Positions 42,667-53,634 are shown, counted from the stretch's first letter. The stretch: DNA of 64,000 nt from Ipomoea triloba (GCF_003576645.1 NC_044929.1:2807946-2871945), one strand, 5' to 3'. Notes: generated by a model not told the origin, from the letters alone. Made by a program: numbers and translations.

Positions 42667-44841
42667 GGATCCACGCTTGGTTTTATCCCGTGATGCGAAG
42701 CCACGGCTGAAATGGACCCCAGAACTTCACCAGAGATTTGTTGATGCCATTGCTCAGCTTGGAGGTGCAGACAGTGAGTGTAGTCTACTCCATCCATTAT
42801 CTACTTATATATATATATATATATATATATATTCTGCAAAACCAAGACTTATTATCCTTCTTCATGATTCAATTCATAATAGATCACATTATCTTGCAGA
42901 GGCTACACCAAAATCATTGATGAGAGCAATGAACATTCATGGCCTCACTCTGTACCACCTCAAGAGCCATTTGCAGGTATGTATGTTTATTTCAAACCCA
43001 TAACTTTTGGCATTGAAAGCATGTTCTCCATCTCAACTAAAAGACTAAGCTAATAGTTGGACTGCATATTTATGCTTATATGCTTAACAAACTTAAGCTC
43101 AAGTTTTGTTTATCTCTATTCTTCTATGGCACAAGTATGAATTGATGAATGCTCCATGCTGCAGAAATTTCGGCTGGGGAAAAGTCAGCAATTGCAGCCA
43201 TACCAATATAACGAGCAGGGAGGTAATTAATATGCGTGCGCATTTTTGTTGAGCATATAAAATATATAAACACAAATGTGCAATCCAACTATCAGCGTAG
43301 ACTATTAGTTGAGATGGAACACATGCTTCAATTTAATATCAGAATTGACCCCATGCAAGAATTAGGGTGACTATGGTACACGACTTAGGCTTTCAACTAA
43401 GATGGAACACATGTTTCAATTTTAGTTTATTTCCAACCTTGAAAGAAGATGAAATTGGCAGGCAATGGACTTAACTGAAAAGATTTTGATGCAGATCACA
43501 GAGAATGTCTGAGTCATTTACCTGCTGCAGATAGGTGTGATGAAGCCGAGAGGCAGATGGATGAGTAATCTCCTGATAAAATTAGCTTCATAGCATTTCC
43601 TTAGAATGGATTTGGAACTAGATAGAATTCAGACTTGTTTCTTCTCTTTCAGAAACATGCAGATAGCTCGGGCTTTGCAAATGCAAATGGAGGTGCAGAG
43701 GAAACTACATGAACAAATTGAGGTAAGTTCCTTAGCAATCTTTAATAATAATCAAATATTATGTTACAATCAAACACTTACCATTACGTCAAAAATTATA
43801 GCTCATAGCAAAGACAACTTTATTTCCTTATACCATGTTGGACTTAGCCTTTCACCGGCCTCCATCCAACAATCTCCTAGCCATCTGATGTTAGACTTGG
43901 CCCTTCACCAGCCTCGACCCAACATTTCCCCCAACACCTGTCAGTCTTAACTGTCCTGTCTTTGATACCACTTGTTAGGGTTATATTGAACTTGGTCGGC
44001 TGGTGCTGGACTTGGCCCTCCACCGGTCTCCGCCAAACAATTCTTCCAACACCTGTTAGCCTTAACTATCCTGTCTTTGATACCACTTGTTAGGGTTATG
44101 CTGGACTTGGACCTTCACCGGCCTCTGCCCAAACATATTAGCATTGATGTTTATGTAAATACTAAATAAACATCTCTGTATCAGGTGCAAAGACATCTTC
44201 AACTAAGAATTGAAGCCCAGGGAAAGTATCTCCAATCTGTCATGAAAAAGGCACAGGAAACACTAGCAGGATACGGTTCTTGCACAGGAGTGGAGCTCGC
44301 TGCAAAAACCGAACTCTCAAAGTTAGTGTCGATGGTGGAAATGGGGGGGTGCCTGCAAAGTTCTTCAATGTCAGTACTAACTGAAAAGGAAGGCTCAGTA
44401 ACAAAAGAAACAGAGAACAAACAACTGAGAACCGGCACTGGATGTTCACTAGAAAGCAGCAGCTCGCCCTCATCATCTGAGAGCTCGGGAAGGATGGAAC
44501 ATTCTCGAGCAAAGCAACGAGCAGAAGACGATAGCCATACCATCGAACTCTCGCTGATGGAAATGCATTCAACCCATCATAATGCATCAAATGATGAAGC
44601 AAGAAGTGGAAGGAAAAGAAGTCAAAGCAGCACCAGCATCTCTGATAATACTACCTGTGTTGAAAAACCATCTGATAAAATATTCAAAGGCAGCAGCACA
44701 TATGATGAAAAGAAGTTGAAAAAGTATGGATTCTTGGAGAATCTGGATTTGAATGCCAAGTGCCTTAGTGACTTTGATACAGGCCCTAAAGTTATTGACT
44801 TGAACAGCAACGGAGTGGAACAATTTAATGGGTATAGCTAG
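42641..44841 (+). CDS. MYB-CC (GARP) transcription factor, PHL8-like
   Basis: Nuclear DNA-binding protein of the PHR1-like family, whose members act in phosphate-starvation responses; this subgroup is less studied. Exons 42641-42773, 42900-42976, 43165-43222, 43495-43564, 43653-43722 and 44185-44841 give 354 residues. The GARP/MYB domain lies at about residues 26-77 (LKWTPELHQRFVDA, DKATPKSLMRAMNIHG, LYHLKSHLQKFR). The MYB-CC coiled coil follows at about 114-160, with QMQMEVQRKLHEQIEVQRHL and RIEAQGKYLQSV. The tail is Ser-rich and likely disordered. Intron 1 has a (TA)n microsatellite and intron 5 a TRIM-like repeat. Head-to-head placement across 16 kb from the CDF gene fits, from memory, At1g69570/At1g69580. 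Confidence 0.92.
43765..44140 (-). mobile_element. TRIM/LTR-like repeat in MYB-CC intron 5
   Basis: Two or three units share TTGATACCACTTGTTAGGG (near 43965 and 44078) and TTGGCCCTTCACCAGCCTC-type blocks. On the minus strand CCTAACAAGTGGTATC resembles an LTR terminus next to a plant Met-tRNA primer-binding site. Confidence 0.6.
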
Positions 44842-45770
44842 TGCATGCAAACTTTAATGCAGATGCTCAGTTCAGTTGATATTGATATTATAAAGCCACT
44901 GGTGTACAGCTATAATGTTGTTTATACAAACTATATATATATATATATAATATATATAATGATTTGTGAATGAATAGCCAAAGATACTCAAGTCAAAATT
45001 CTAACTCCACCACAAAAGTTACCTCATAAGCGGAGGTTTGGCCATAATTTAAGTGTTACTCCATAACTTCTTGTGGAGTCAATATCGTGTGAGATCCTCT
45101 AAGTATAACAATTTTGTCAAGTTAATCTTAAACCTTCAAATTAATCACTCGTTGCCCTTTAACTTTCAAAACCAAATTTTAACTTGTCCTTCAACTTTTA
45201 ACCAAGTTTTAACTAGTCCGACCAAATTTTAACTTGTTCTTCCACTTTTAACCAAATTTTAACTAGTTCGACTGGTTAAAATTTAAAAGTTAAAAGAACC
45301 GCAACTAATTCTTTTAAAAGTTAGAAAAACCAAGTGATTAACTTGAAAACAGAAAGATAAATAACTCAAAAATAATTCAAAGTTTAGAACTAAAAGTGAC
45401 AAAATTCCTATATAGAAAAGATAGACATTATCTCCATATTTTTATATCACAAATGAGATTATCTCCATATTTTATTGTATATATGATTGATTGTACAATT
45501 ATCAGAACATTAGCAACCCTAGTGTTACATTACAAACCCAGGTCCACCTCAACTTATATAATAGAATGGTGCGGCAGCCACTTTTGATTAAGCTGTCCTA
45601 TTTTGACAAATAACAAATAGCTTTGTTTGCACCAAAGAAAAAACATAGAAAGATCAAAACTTTATTTCTAAATCCACAAAACAAAAATCATTAAGTATAC
45701 AACAGCTTTGGCTCTATACACATGTTCAACTTAAAATTAATAAAAAAAAAAAAATCTTACAAAAATTCTC
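44842..45770. other. Intergenic between MYB-CC and RING genes
   Basis: It holds the two convergent 3' regions, an (AT)n tract at about 44934-44960, and short repeats and inverted repeats of AACTTTTAACCAAATTTTAA near 45160-45320. I see no gene. Confidence 0.65.
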
Positions 45771-46412
45771 TTATGTCTCCATTTCATCATCAAGGGCAGC
45801 TGAATTGGAAGCAATAGGCTGAGTTTGAGCTGTTTCCTCAGTTCTCCTATCACTCCCAAAAGAAAAACTCACCCAAATCTCTCTCCTCTGTCTCTTCTTG
45901 TTCAAATCCTCACCATTTTGGGCTGGCATTTTGTGCCTACAAACTGGGCAAGACCCATGAATATTCAACCACTTTTCAATACAGTTCTGGTGAAATACAT
46001 GCTTGCAAGGCATTTCTTTAGCCGCTCCACCCAAACCCCACACCTCCAAGCATATCACACACTCATTGCTCTCTTCCCCATCCCCAATCTCCACACTCGG
46101 CAACGACAAAATAGAGGCTTTCGAAGCCGGCGGCTGGCCATTATCTTTACTAAGCAAGTCCTGCAGCAGAGATTCCAAGCTCGATGATGAAGACGAGCCA
46201 GCGCCGCCGGCTTCTATGACCACCATGCCTTGGGTCACCGGGTTTATGAGCACGATCCGGTCGCCGGCGACGGGAGAGACTCCGGTGTCCTGATTTGGGT
46301 CCGAGGAATTTTGGAGTGGGTTAGGGTTAGGGTTTGGGATGCCGAAAAAGGAAGGGAGTAACTGAGAGAGGTCTCTGTTTCTAGAAACTAAATGCTCTGT
46401 TTGGGAATCCAT
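45771..46412 (-). CDS. RING-H2 finger E3 ubiquitin ligase-like protein
   Basis: Single-exon gene of 213 residues. A C-terminal RING-H2 finger spans about residues 118-158: Cys118, Cys121, Cys136, His138, His141, Cys144, Cys155 and Cys158 (ECVICLEVW, EMPCKHVFHQNCIEKWL, GSCPVCRHKMP). Such proteins pass ubiquitin from an E2 to a substrate. There is no membrane segment or signal peptide, so a soluble cytosolic or nuclear enzyme is likely. The architecture, with a Ser-rich and disordered N-terminal half and a short tail after the RING, resembles the cytosolic protein-quality-control ligases MPSR1/SIRF-type; that link is tentative. Codons for PNPNPNP contain a telomere-like AAACCCTAACCCTAACCC stretch. 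Confidence 0.9.
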   Translation of the reverse strand: MDSQTEHLVSRNRDLSQLLPSFFGIPNPNPNPLQNSSDPNQDTGVSPVAGDRIVLINPVTQGMVVIEAGGAGSSSSSSLESLLQDLLSKDNGQPPASKASILSLPSVEIGDGEESNECVICLEVWGLGGAAKEMPCKHVFHQNCIEKWLNIHGSCPVCRHKMPAQNGEDLNKKRQRREIWVSFSFGSDRRTEETAQTQPIASNSAALDDEMET

Positions 46413-47669
46413 TTTGGAAGGAGAGAGAGTTTAGAGATGAAGAGTGAGAAATGGTGGCTGAGAGGGAGATTTATGGAGAAGATGGATGGCCCACAGGAAG
46501 GATTGGAAGAATCTGGAAACGTGGAACTATGTGCGCTGCGCTGGGTGTATTCTATTTGTTCAGACTTATCAATCAATCATTATTGCATGGACAATACTCC
46601 ACACAATTATATTAATCATACTATTAAATAATTCAGAATAATTATTTAAGTACTAAAAATATATTATTTTATATAATTTATATTCAGTACACAAATAATG
46701 TAATTTTAATATATTAAAATTTTACTTTTTATTATAGATCAATGTGTGCAATCATTATATTATGGACTAAGGTTCACAGTGCAGTGTAGACCCTGATTAA
46801 ATACACAAAATTTGACTTTATAAAGTACAAAATTCATGTTCATAACACATATATATAAACACGATATAATAAACATAAATTTTGTATATTATATTAAATA
46901 TTTATGTGTTTTCATGTATATAATTTTGTGTATTATGCACATAAGTTTTATACTTTTATACTTTATGAAGTTAAATCAGGATTCACAATATAAATTGCTC
47001 ACTGTGTGTACTGTAATTTGCCTTTATCCATAGTGGCCGTCTTTTTCAGGTAGGCGATATTTTATTGGGCTAGATCTGGTGCAGGCTTTTAGATGGATTG
47101 AAAAGTCAATTTTTAAAGAGGTGTTTTATCTTGGATTTTAAGGAATTTTTTTTAAAGCTGTTGTCAATTGTCATAGAATAAAATAAAATAAAATAAAAAG
47201 AAAATGTATAAATAGATCACTATTTAAGGGATAACAATTAAGCTATTTAACTCGAACAAGTTTCAAATTCATTCTGACCCGAAAATAAAATAATTAGCAT
47301 TTTTAACAGGTTAATAACAAGTTTGTGCTGATTAGGATGTTATGTGTTTATTTTATTTTTTTTATTATCCTACTAAGTATTTGACTTTATAAAAAAACAT
47401 TTGACATACACACCACTAACTAATAAATAATTTAATTACCAATCACATGATGACACATCAATAGGGGAAATGCTAATTGCTTAGTATGATTTTATTTTTT
47501 TTTGCTTATTTTTTATATTATTTTTTTAGGGTCAAATGTTTAGTACGATAATAATAAAATAAATAGAAAAAAAATACACATGACATCATAATCAGCACAA
47601 ACTTGTTGTTAACCTGTTAAAAATGTTAATTGCTCTTTTTCTCTGGGTTCAGACACCTTAAGCTTAAGC

Positions 47670-48030
47670 TAAAAAGTAAAAACACAAATCACACATCTAA
47701 AGTTTTTAAATGGCGCACCTTCGGTACACAAACTACGCACCTTAAGCACACAAACACAAATCATGCACCTAAAGTAAAAATGATGCACCTTAAGTTTCAA
47801 CACTGACGCACTTTACGAAGGAAAACCACGCACCTAAAGCTTTAGGTTGAACTACCTTAAGTTTCAACGCTGACACATCTTAAACACACAAATCACGCAT
47901 CTTAAGAATGAAAATTACGCACTTTAAGAAGAAAAATTACGAAGCTCCGTTAAGATTTTACGGCAACCATTTCTTTACTTAAAGAAACGGTGCCGTTTTT
48001 GGACCATGGTCCATAATATAACGACTGTCA
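47670..48030 (-). repeat. Repeat family copy with short tandem units
   Basis: Many CGCACCTTAAG and ACGCACTTTAAG units are followed by GGCAACCATTTCTTTACTTA, GAAACGGTGCCG and GGACCATGGTCCATAATATA. The last three blocks recur in inverted order at 50040-50110, so the two copies face each other about 2 kb apart. Confidence 0.65.
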
Positions 48031-49143
48031 CTTTTCCTATTGTGGCTTCGCCTATGAGGATTTCTATTCTTTATAAGGTTCCTAACCCAAAATGTGTATA
48101 AAAATAGACCCCCATACATTGGGAGAAGGACAGGCAATTTTAGCAGTTTAAAAACAATTCTCAATAATACAAAATATTTATTCTCTAAATTCTCTCCAAA
48201 TTTTATATATTTCTATATACTCATTATTTTAAGGCTTGTGTTGACCCGCCGTTGCCTACCTAAAAATCATAAAACCAACAAAACCACTTCTAATAATTGA
48301 ATGATGTGTTCGGTCATAATTAAAATTACATATTTATTATATCTATATATGATGTTCATTATGTCTCATTACATGTATGAGTCGATTACTTTTTAATGAA
48401 CACATAAGATGTGGACCTTAGTTTATTTTTATTGAGAGGTCTAATATTAAATTAAGGAATGCATTGTTTTTTTCACACGTGTTGTCCTGCCTTGTATCTT
48501 TTAACTTGATATGTATGGCTCGGGGCATTTTTTTTTTTTCTTGAAATGGAATTCCTGAATTTGTAGTCTTAAAAAGATAAAATCAAATTTCTTACGCTCA
48601 CATGATTCATGAGATTGAAGATTGATATATCAATAACAATATAAACAATGTCACAATTCAAGGTGATAGTGTTAGAGTTTGATGAATCATACTGCAAACA
48701 CGAATAGAACAAATGTACAAGATAATAGAATATGTGAATTAAATTCTTGTTTGCACATAAAGATTAAGATTTGATTATTAGGTGATTACTCAACTTACAA
48801 TTTATCTTTACAATAACTTTATAAAAGAGATTTTGTGACTTTAAGATTAATTCAATAAAATTAAAGTCATCTAATTATTATTTTTTTTAAAAAAAATACA
48901 GTATAAGGGGCAGCAACCATGAGTTATACTACATCTACTCCCAATTTCCTACTCCCTCACTTTACTCCCTGATGTGGCAAATAATGATTGGATATTTTAT
49001 CATGTAAGTCCCAGAATAATTGTCTACCTCAAAAGTTTATGAGAGGGAGTACATGTTGAGAATATGAAATGGGGGTGCATGTAGTATTTTCCCAGCAACC
49101 ATAGAGATCCTCGTTAGGCTCGCCAACGAGGAAAAAGATAAAG

Positions 49144-49318
49144 GGCTTGTTTGGTTATCAGCGGTTGGAATTTAGCGGTAGCGGATTGTGTTAGCGATTA
49201 TCAAATAGCGGATTGTATTAGCGGGTTTAACCAGTGAATTGTATTAGCGGTTTGTAAAAAGATGTTTGGTAAAATTAGCTGTTTAGATTAGCAGTTGACA
49301 TGTAAAATGACCAAAAGG

Positions 49319-49367
<49 letters not shown>

Positions 49368-49831
49368 TACATACATAAATATAATAACAATAATAATATT
49401 AAAAAAAAAAAAAAAAAAAGAGGGGGTCGGGGGGCCTCTAAGGCTCCCCTTTTGTATTTTTTTTCCCCTCACTTATCCCACATCGGTGGGATAAGTGAGG
49501 AAGGGAGCCTTGAGGCTCCTATAAAAGGAGCCTCAAGGCTCCTTTTTTTCACAACCATGTTTGCCCAGCGGCCGTTGCCGCTGGGCAAACTAAAAGTTAA
49601 TATTTTTTTTATATAATTATAAGGGAATTTTGGGGAAATAAAATATTTTCCCAAAATGCTGTTGTAAAACGCTGCTACTTGCAGCGTTTTGCAACTTGGC
49701 GGTTTGGAGCGAAATCGCTGCTCCAAATCGCCATTAACCAAACAGCTTTTCAGCGTTTTGACTTTGGTCAAAACGCTGAAAATTGGCGGATCCGCTAAAA
49801 ATTGGCGCATCCGCCAATAACCAAACATACC
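49144..49831. mobile_element. Non-autonomous element made of serial hairpins
   Basis: Ends GGGCTTGTTTGGTTATCAGC and, inverted, GGGTATGTTTGGTTATTGGC are matching terminal inverted repeats of the TGTTTGG type; AAA flanks both sides. Inside are hairpins with arms at 49467-49480/49487-49500 (14 of 14), 49504-49519/49527-49542 (16 of 16), 49559-49572/49577-49590 (14 of 14), 49627-49640/49644-49657 (13 of 14), 49661-49675/49681-49695 (14 of 15), 49698-49710/49720-49732 (12 of 13) and 49747-49762/49767-49782 (16 of 16). No transposase is encoded. Confidence 0.75.
49475..49526 (+). promoter_or_regulatory. U-snRNA-type promoter motif (USE plus TATA)
   Basis: ATCCCACATCG (49475-49485) matches the plant upstream sequence element RTCCCACATCG exactly. 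TATAAAA (49520-49526) follows after 34 bases, the spacing of plant Pol II snRNA promoters (Pol III types are about ten bases closer). It lies inside the hairpin element; whether it is active is unknown. Confidence 0.5.
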
Positions 49832-50029
49832 CAAAGTCTAACTGGCTTCGATCAAATGTGATCCCCTTGCTAGTTTTAAAATTGGATTTTCTCATACGAA
49901 AATCTTTATTGAAATGCGCAATTCAGATACCAGGCTTGGCTCACATTCAAAAACATAAAAAAAAATTTTGGCAGATTAATATTTATTATTTTTGTTTTTC
50001 CATAAGACATGCATTATTTCCATTCAGTG

Positions 50030-50650
50030 TTATATCATGGACTTTTGTGTACCATGATCCAAAAAGGGTACCGTTTCTTTAAGTAAACTAGTAAAGAAAT
50101 GGTTGTCATCACATTTTATGGAGTTTCGTAAATGAAATTACAGTTCATTTCAAATGATACTACCTCACATTTGTTCTTATATTAGCACATAAAACTGTAG
50201 TTATATCAAAATGAAACTGTAGTTGTGTTGAAAGAGAAACTGCAGTGTATATAGAATGAAACTGAATAATAGTTTCACGTATTCGAGTGTATATTGTCCA
50301 ATGAAACTATATTTATATCGAAATGATATTGTAGTTGTGTTGAAAGGAAATTGCAATGTATTATAAAAGAAATTGTAGTTGTGTTGAAAGGAAATTGCAG
50401 TGTATATAAAATGAAACTGAATAACAGTTTCACATATTTGAGTGTATAATGTCGAATAAAACTGTAGTTATATCGAAACTAAACTGTAGTTGTGTTGAAA
50501 GGAAACTGCAGTGTATATAAAATGAAACCGAATATGTTATACACACAGAGTTATTTTTTGCGGAACGGCGTGGAACGGGTGCCGTTTCTTTTCATTCATC
50601 AAAACGACGTCGTTTTGATGCATGGACTACCATGCATTGTGAATCGTGGT
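50030..50650 (+). repeat. Repeat family copy with about 110-bp minisatellite
   Basis: It starts with CCATGATCCAAAAAGGGTACC and TTTCTTTAAGTAAAC, continues with units of GAAACTGTAGTTGTGTTGAA, GAAACTGCAGTGTATATA and GAATAACAGTTTCACATATT, and ends with the palindrome ATCAAAACGACGTCGTTTTG (50598 on) and ATCGTGGTCCACC. Confidence 0.6.
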
Positions 50651-51280
50651 CCACCGTAAAATTTGTGTGAGACAAGATCACAGGCTGCTGACGAAGATCA
50701 ACGATCAAGTCCGGTCCTATTATTTTATAGGTCAGAGCGTAGCAACAAAACATGCCATGAAATTACTCTGTAATATATATTTTATAATTAAAATTAAATT
50801 AAATAATGAAAAAATACTAGTGTTAAATAACTTGAGATAAAATTTACAAAGTTTTAACAATTTTAAATACAAAATGATAATCATGAGAGCAATTCTAGAT
50901 GTTTTTTCAAGTCAAAAATAATCAATAATTGCATCAGTGTATTCATAAAAGAAGAATTATAATTTATAAAAATAAATAAACAATTTAAAACCATATAAAC
51001 TTATAGACAATCACATTGATATTATAATAAATAATAAAGTAATTTTTAATAAAAATTTATAAAACAAAACTTACAAATAATAGTAGATCGAAGAGCATGA
51101 AATATTAATTAATTATTGAAAGTAATAAATCAAAACACTTTAAAACGTGATAAAATATATTTATAACAAAATATGAAACATAATTATTTTGATAAAGTAG
51201 TTCGAATAAATATTTTTTTCTTTTAATTAGATCAATTTCAAGTTTTTTTTTTAAATATTAATTTGAATACGATGTCACAC

Positions 51281-51386
51281 TTTTTTTTTTAGAGATCTAC
51301 TGACTCGGTTACAATGTAGTAGCTGTTCCTACCTCCACTGAGGCAGTGTACACCGGGTGCCGCTTGACCACAATGTCTTTGGCACA
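51281..51386 (-). mobile_element. SINE (family A), internally deleted
   Basis: T run, then ACTGACTCGGTTACAATGTA, TCCACTGAGG and CCGGGTGCCGCTTGACCACA. This is the inverse of the SINE at 3626 with the middle part (TTGAGAAAGTAG region) shortened. Confidence 0.75.
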
Positions 51387-51699
51387 TATATATAATTCAT
51401 TATACTATAAAGTTCACAAAATAACATATGTTCTAAATATAAGTAGCAAATTACTTGAATAGAAATATATTCAAAATGTGATATGAATCACAAATCAATC
51501 TATATTATAAATCTCTCTATAATTATAGAAAGAAAAAAAAAAGTATCGCAAAGTTACAAATTAAATAAAAAAAATACAATTAAAAATAAAAATAAATTTT
51601 ATAAGTTACAATTTTAATACTCCGTATTATATAATAATATCCCTAAATTTATTTTCTAAAGAGTAGGGGAGGAAAATATAATGTAATTGAGTATATACA

Positions 51700-51890
51700 T
51701 AAGGGTTCAACCCAGTGACCTTTAACATAAGATCCACCCGGTTGCACCTCACATGGGAGGGGGTGTGTTCGAATCTCAGTGGAGGCAATATTGGTTCTTT
51801 ATGCTTCATTTAGTTGAGAAAGTAGCTATAAACAAATACTACATTGTAACAGAATCAATAATGCTCCAAAAAAAAAAAAAAAAAAAAAAC
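51700..51890 (+). mobile_element. SINE (family A), near full length
   Basis: CCACCCGGTTGCACCTCACA, GGGTGTGTTCGAATCTCAGT (B box) and AGTTGAGAAAGTAGCTATAA are followed by a 22-base poly-A tail. It is the plus-orientation match of the copy at 3626-3787. Confidence 0.85.
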
Positions 51891-52193
51891 TTAAGGTCCA
51901 CACCTTTCAACTAAGCTAACTCGTGCTTTAGCATCATAAATGTATATTAAATACTTATAAAGGAAAGTTAATTTGAAACTTGTTTTAATTGCATGTTGAG
52001 AGGTTATGGGTTCAAGCTTACCATATTGATTCTTTGTGTTTCAAATAGGTAGAGTTCGCGACCTGTCTCACGGGTTACTACCCATCCAATTTTATATAAA
52101 CAATCAAAATTAATTTTAAAAAATAATAATTCCCCATACGTTCACATGTTCCATGCCCTAATAAACTTGATTAAAATACACAGTCATCCTCCT

Positions 52194-52203
52194 CATATAA
52201 ACC
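52194..52203 (+). promoter_or_regulatory. Probable TATA box of RNase T2 gene
   Basis: CATATAAACC lies 66-75 bp before the start codon, a normal spacing for a plant gene with a short 5' UTR. Confidence 0.55.
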
Positions 52204-52268
52204 AAAGCCATCCCATCACTGCAAACCTCACACCATTAAAGTAGAGCACAGATCAGAGTGGGGAAAAC

Positions 52269-53634
52269 ATGAAGTTCATCTTAATCGGCCTTGTCATCTT
52301 ACAATGCACAATATCTATATACGCTGCGCACAGTCACAGCTTTTTGTACTACGCAGAACAAGTAGTGGAGGAAGAAGAATCTTTTGTGACTGCATTTGCA
52401 GAAGAAGATGCTGCAGATCTTAATTCCGATCTATTCTACTACTACGTTGAACAGGTATTTTCTCCAACAATTCTTTGAATGTTCCATCTTTAGCTTCAAA
52501 TTTTCTCAATTTTCTTGGGCGAAAAAGAAAACACACGAGAGTGTGCATTAAGTAAATCTCGTCTTGTGATCCTAGTATTACAAAGAATTAAATCAGAGTA
52601 AGTTATTCATAACTAATCCGATCAGTTTAAACCAGAAAGGATGAGATCGAACTTATAATCTTGTAGTTACAAGTTTGCATCTTTAATTTGATTTAGTTAA
52701 TGTTGTTGGTCAGTGGCCAGGATCCTCTTGCGACACGAAGAAAGGGTGTTGTTACCCAACCACAGGGAAACCTGCGACAAACTTCAGCATACATGGACTC
52801 TGGCCTACATTGTTGAATGGCACCTGGCCAGAGTACTGCAATCCCAATACTCTCCATGATGAGTCCAAGGTACTTACTACACCAAATTAAATTACTACCT
52901 GTCTCATTTCATGTATCCACAAAAATTGGTGTAAGACAGTCTCATAGATCTTTATCCGTGAGATGAGTCGAGTCAAGATGAAGAGTAATACTTGTGTGAA
53001 ATCGTCTCATAGATCTTTGTATAATGATCGACCATGAAGCAAAGTGTAGATGTATGAATTTGATGGGAGTAGTTGAAATTAAATATAATGTTGTTGTTGT
53101 TGTAGATATCAGATTTGATTGAAAGATTGCAAAGTGAATGGCCAACAATATCGTGTCCATCCAGCAATGGTTCTAAGTTCTGGAAACATGAATGGGAAAA
53201 GCATGGAACATGCTCTATACTTGATCAATATGCATACTTTGAATCAACACTTAACATCAAGGACAGAGTCAATTTCCTTCAAGTGCTTGAGAATGCAGGT
53301 ATCAAATATAATTGTTATATATGACCAACTAAATATCCTAAGTAAAGATTATTAATCTTAAATTAATTAAGGTTTCATAAGATCTTATAAATCTTAAATT
53401 AACTTGTTAGGAATAAAGCCAGACGGGAATGTTTACGAGGTAGGAGCGATCAAAGAAGCAATAAAGGCAGGAGTTGGTGTGAGCCCAGTGATAGAATGCA
53501 ATGCAGATGCATCTAAGGTTTCCCAACTCTACCAGATATATATTTGTGTTCATCCTAATGGGAAAGACATAATTGAATGCCCAACAACTCTCAAGAGGAA
53601 TTGCAACACTACTGTGGAATTCCCTCCCTTCTAG
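52269..53634 (+). CDS. S-like ribonuclease T2, secreted, with acidic N-terminal insert
   Basis: RNase T2 enzymes cut single-stranded RNA in the vacuole or outside the cell; S-like members act in phosphate recycling, senescence and defence. Exons 52269-52454, 52714-52869, 53106-53298 and 53411-53634 give 252 residues. A signal peptide covers about residues 1-20. Both active-site blocks are intact: NFSIHGLWP with His89, and FWKHEWEKHGTC with His142, Glu143 and His147. The paired cysteines of the family are present (SSCDTKKGCCYP, PEYC, ISCP, CNAD, YICV, ECPTT, RNCN). Between signal peptide and the WPGSSC start of the mature enzyme there is an odd 31-residue acidic insert that ends in a copy of FYYxxEQ. 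Splicing at an upstream donor (52361) would remove it and give a normal 221-residue enzyme. I see no sign that it is a self-incompatibility S-RNase. Confidence 0.92.

Larger units (their letters stand above)
46413..52268. other. Repeat-rich interval between RING and RNase T2 genes
   Basis: About 5.9 kb without a recognisable gene. It contains copies of the GGTCCAT repeat family, the serial-hairpin element at 49144-49831, a (TA)n/(CA)n microsatellite at 49322-49376, minisatellites at 47670-47940 and 50140-50560, a 22-bp palindrome at 50598-50619, SINEs at 51281-51386 and 51700-51890, and further tRNA-like sequence near 51990-52080. 50720-51250 is simply AT-rich. Confidence 0.65.

Noticed and set aside
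52269..53634. Self-incompatibility S-RNase
   Set aside because: The gene has three introns and an S-like RNase layout; no hypervariable region or linked F-box gene is visible.
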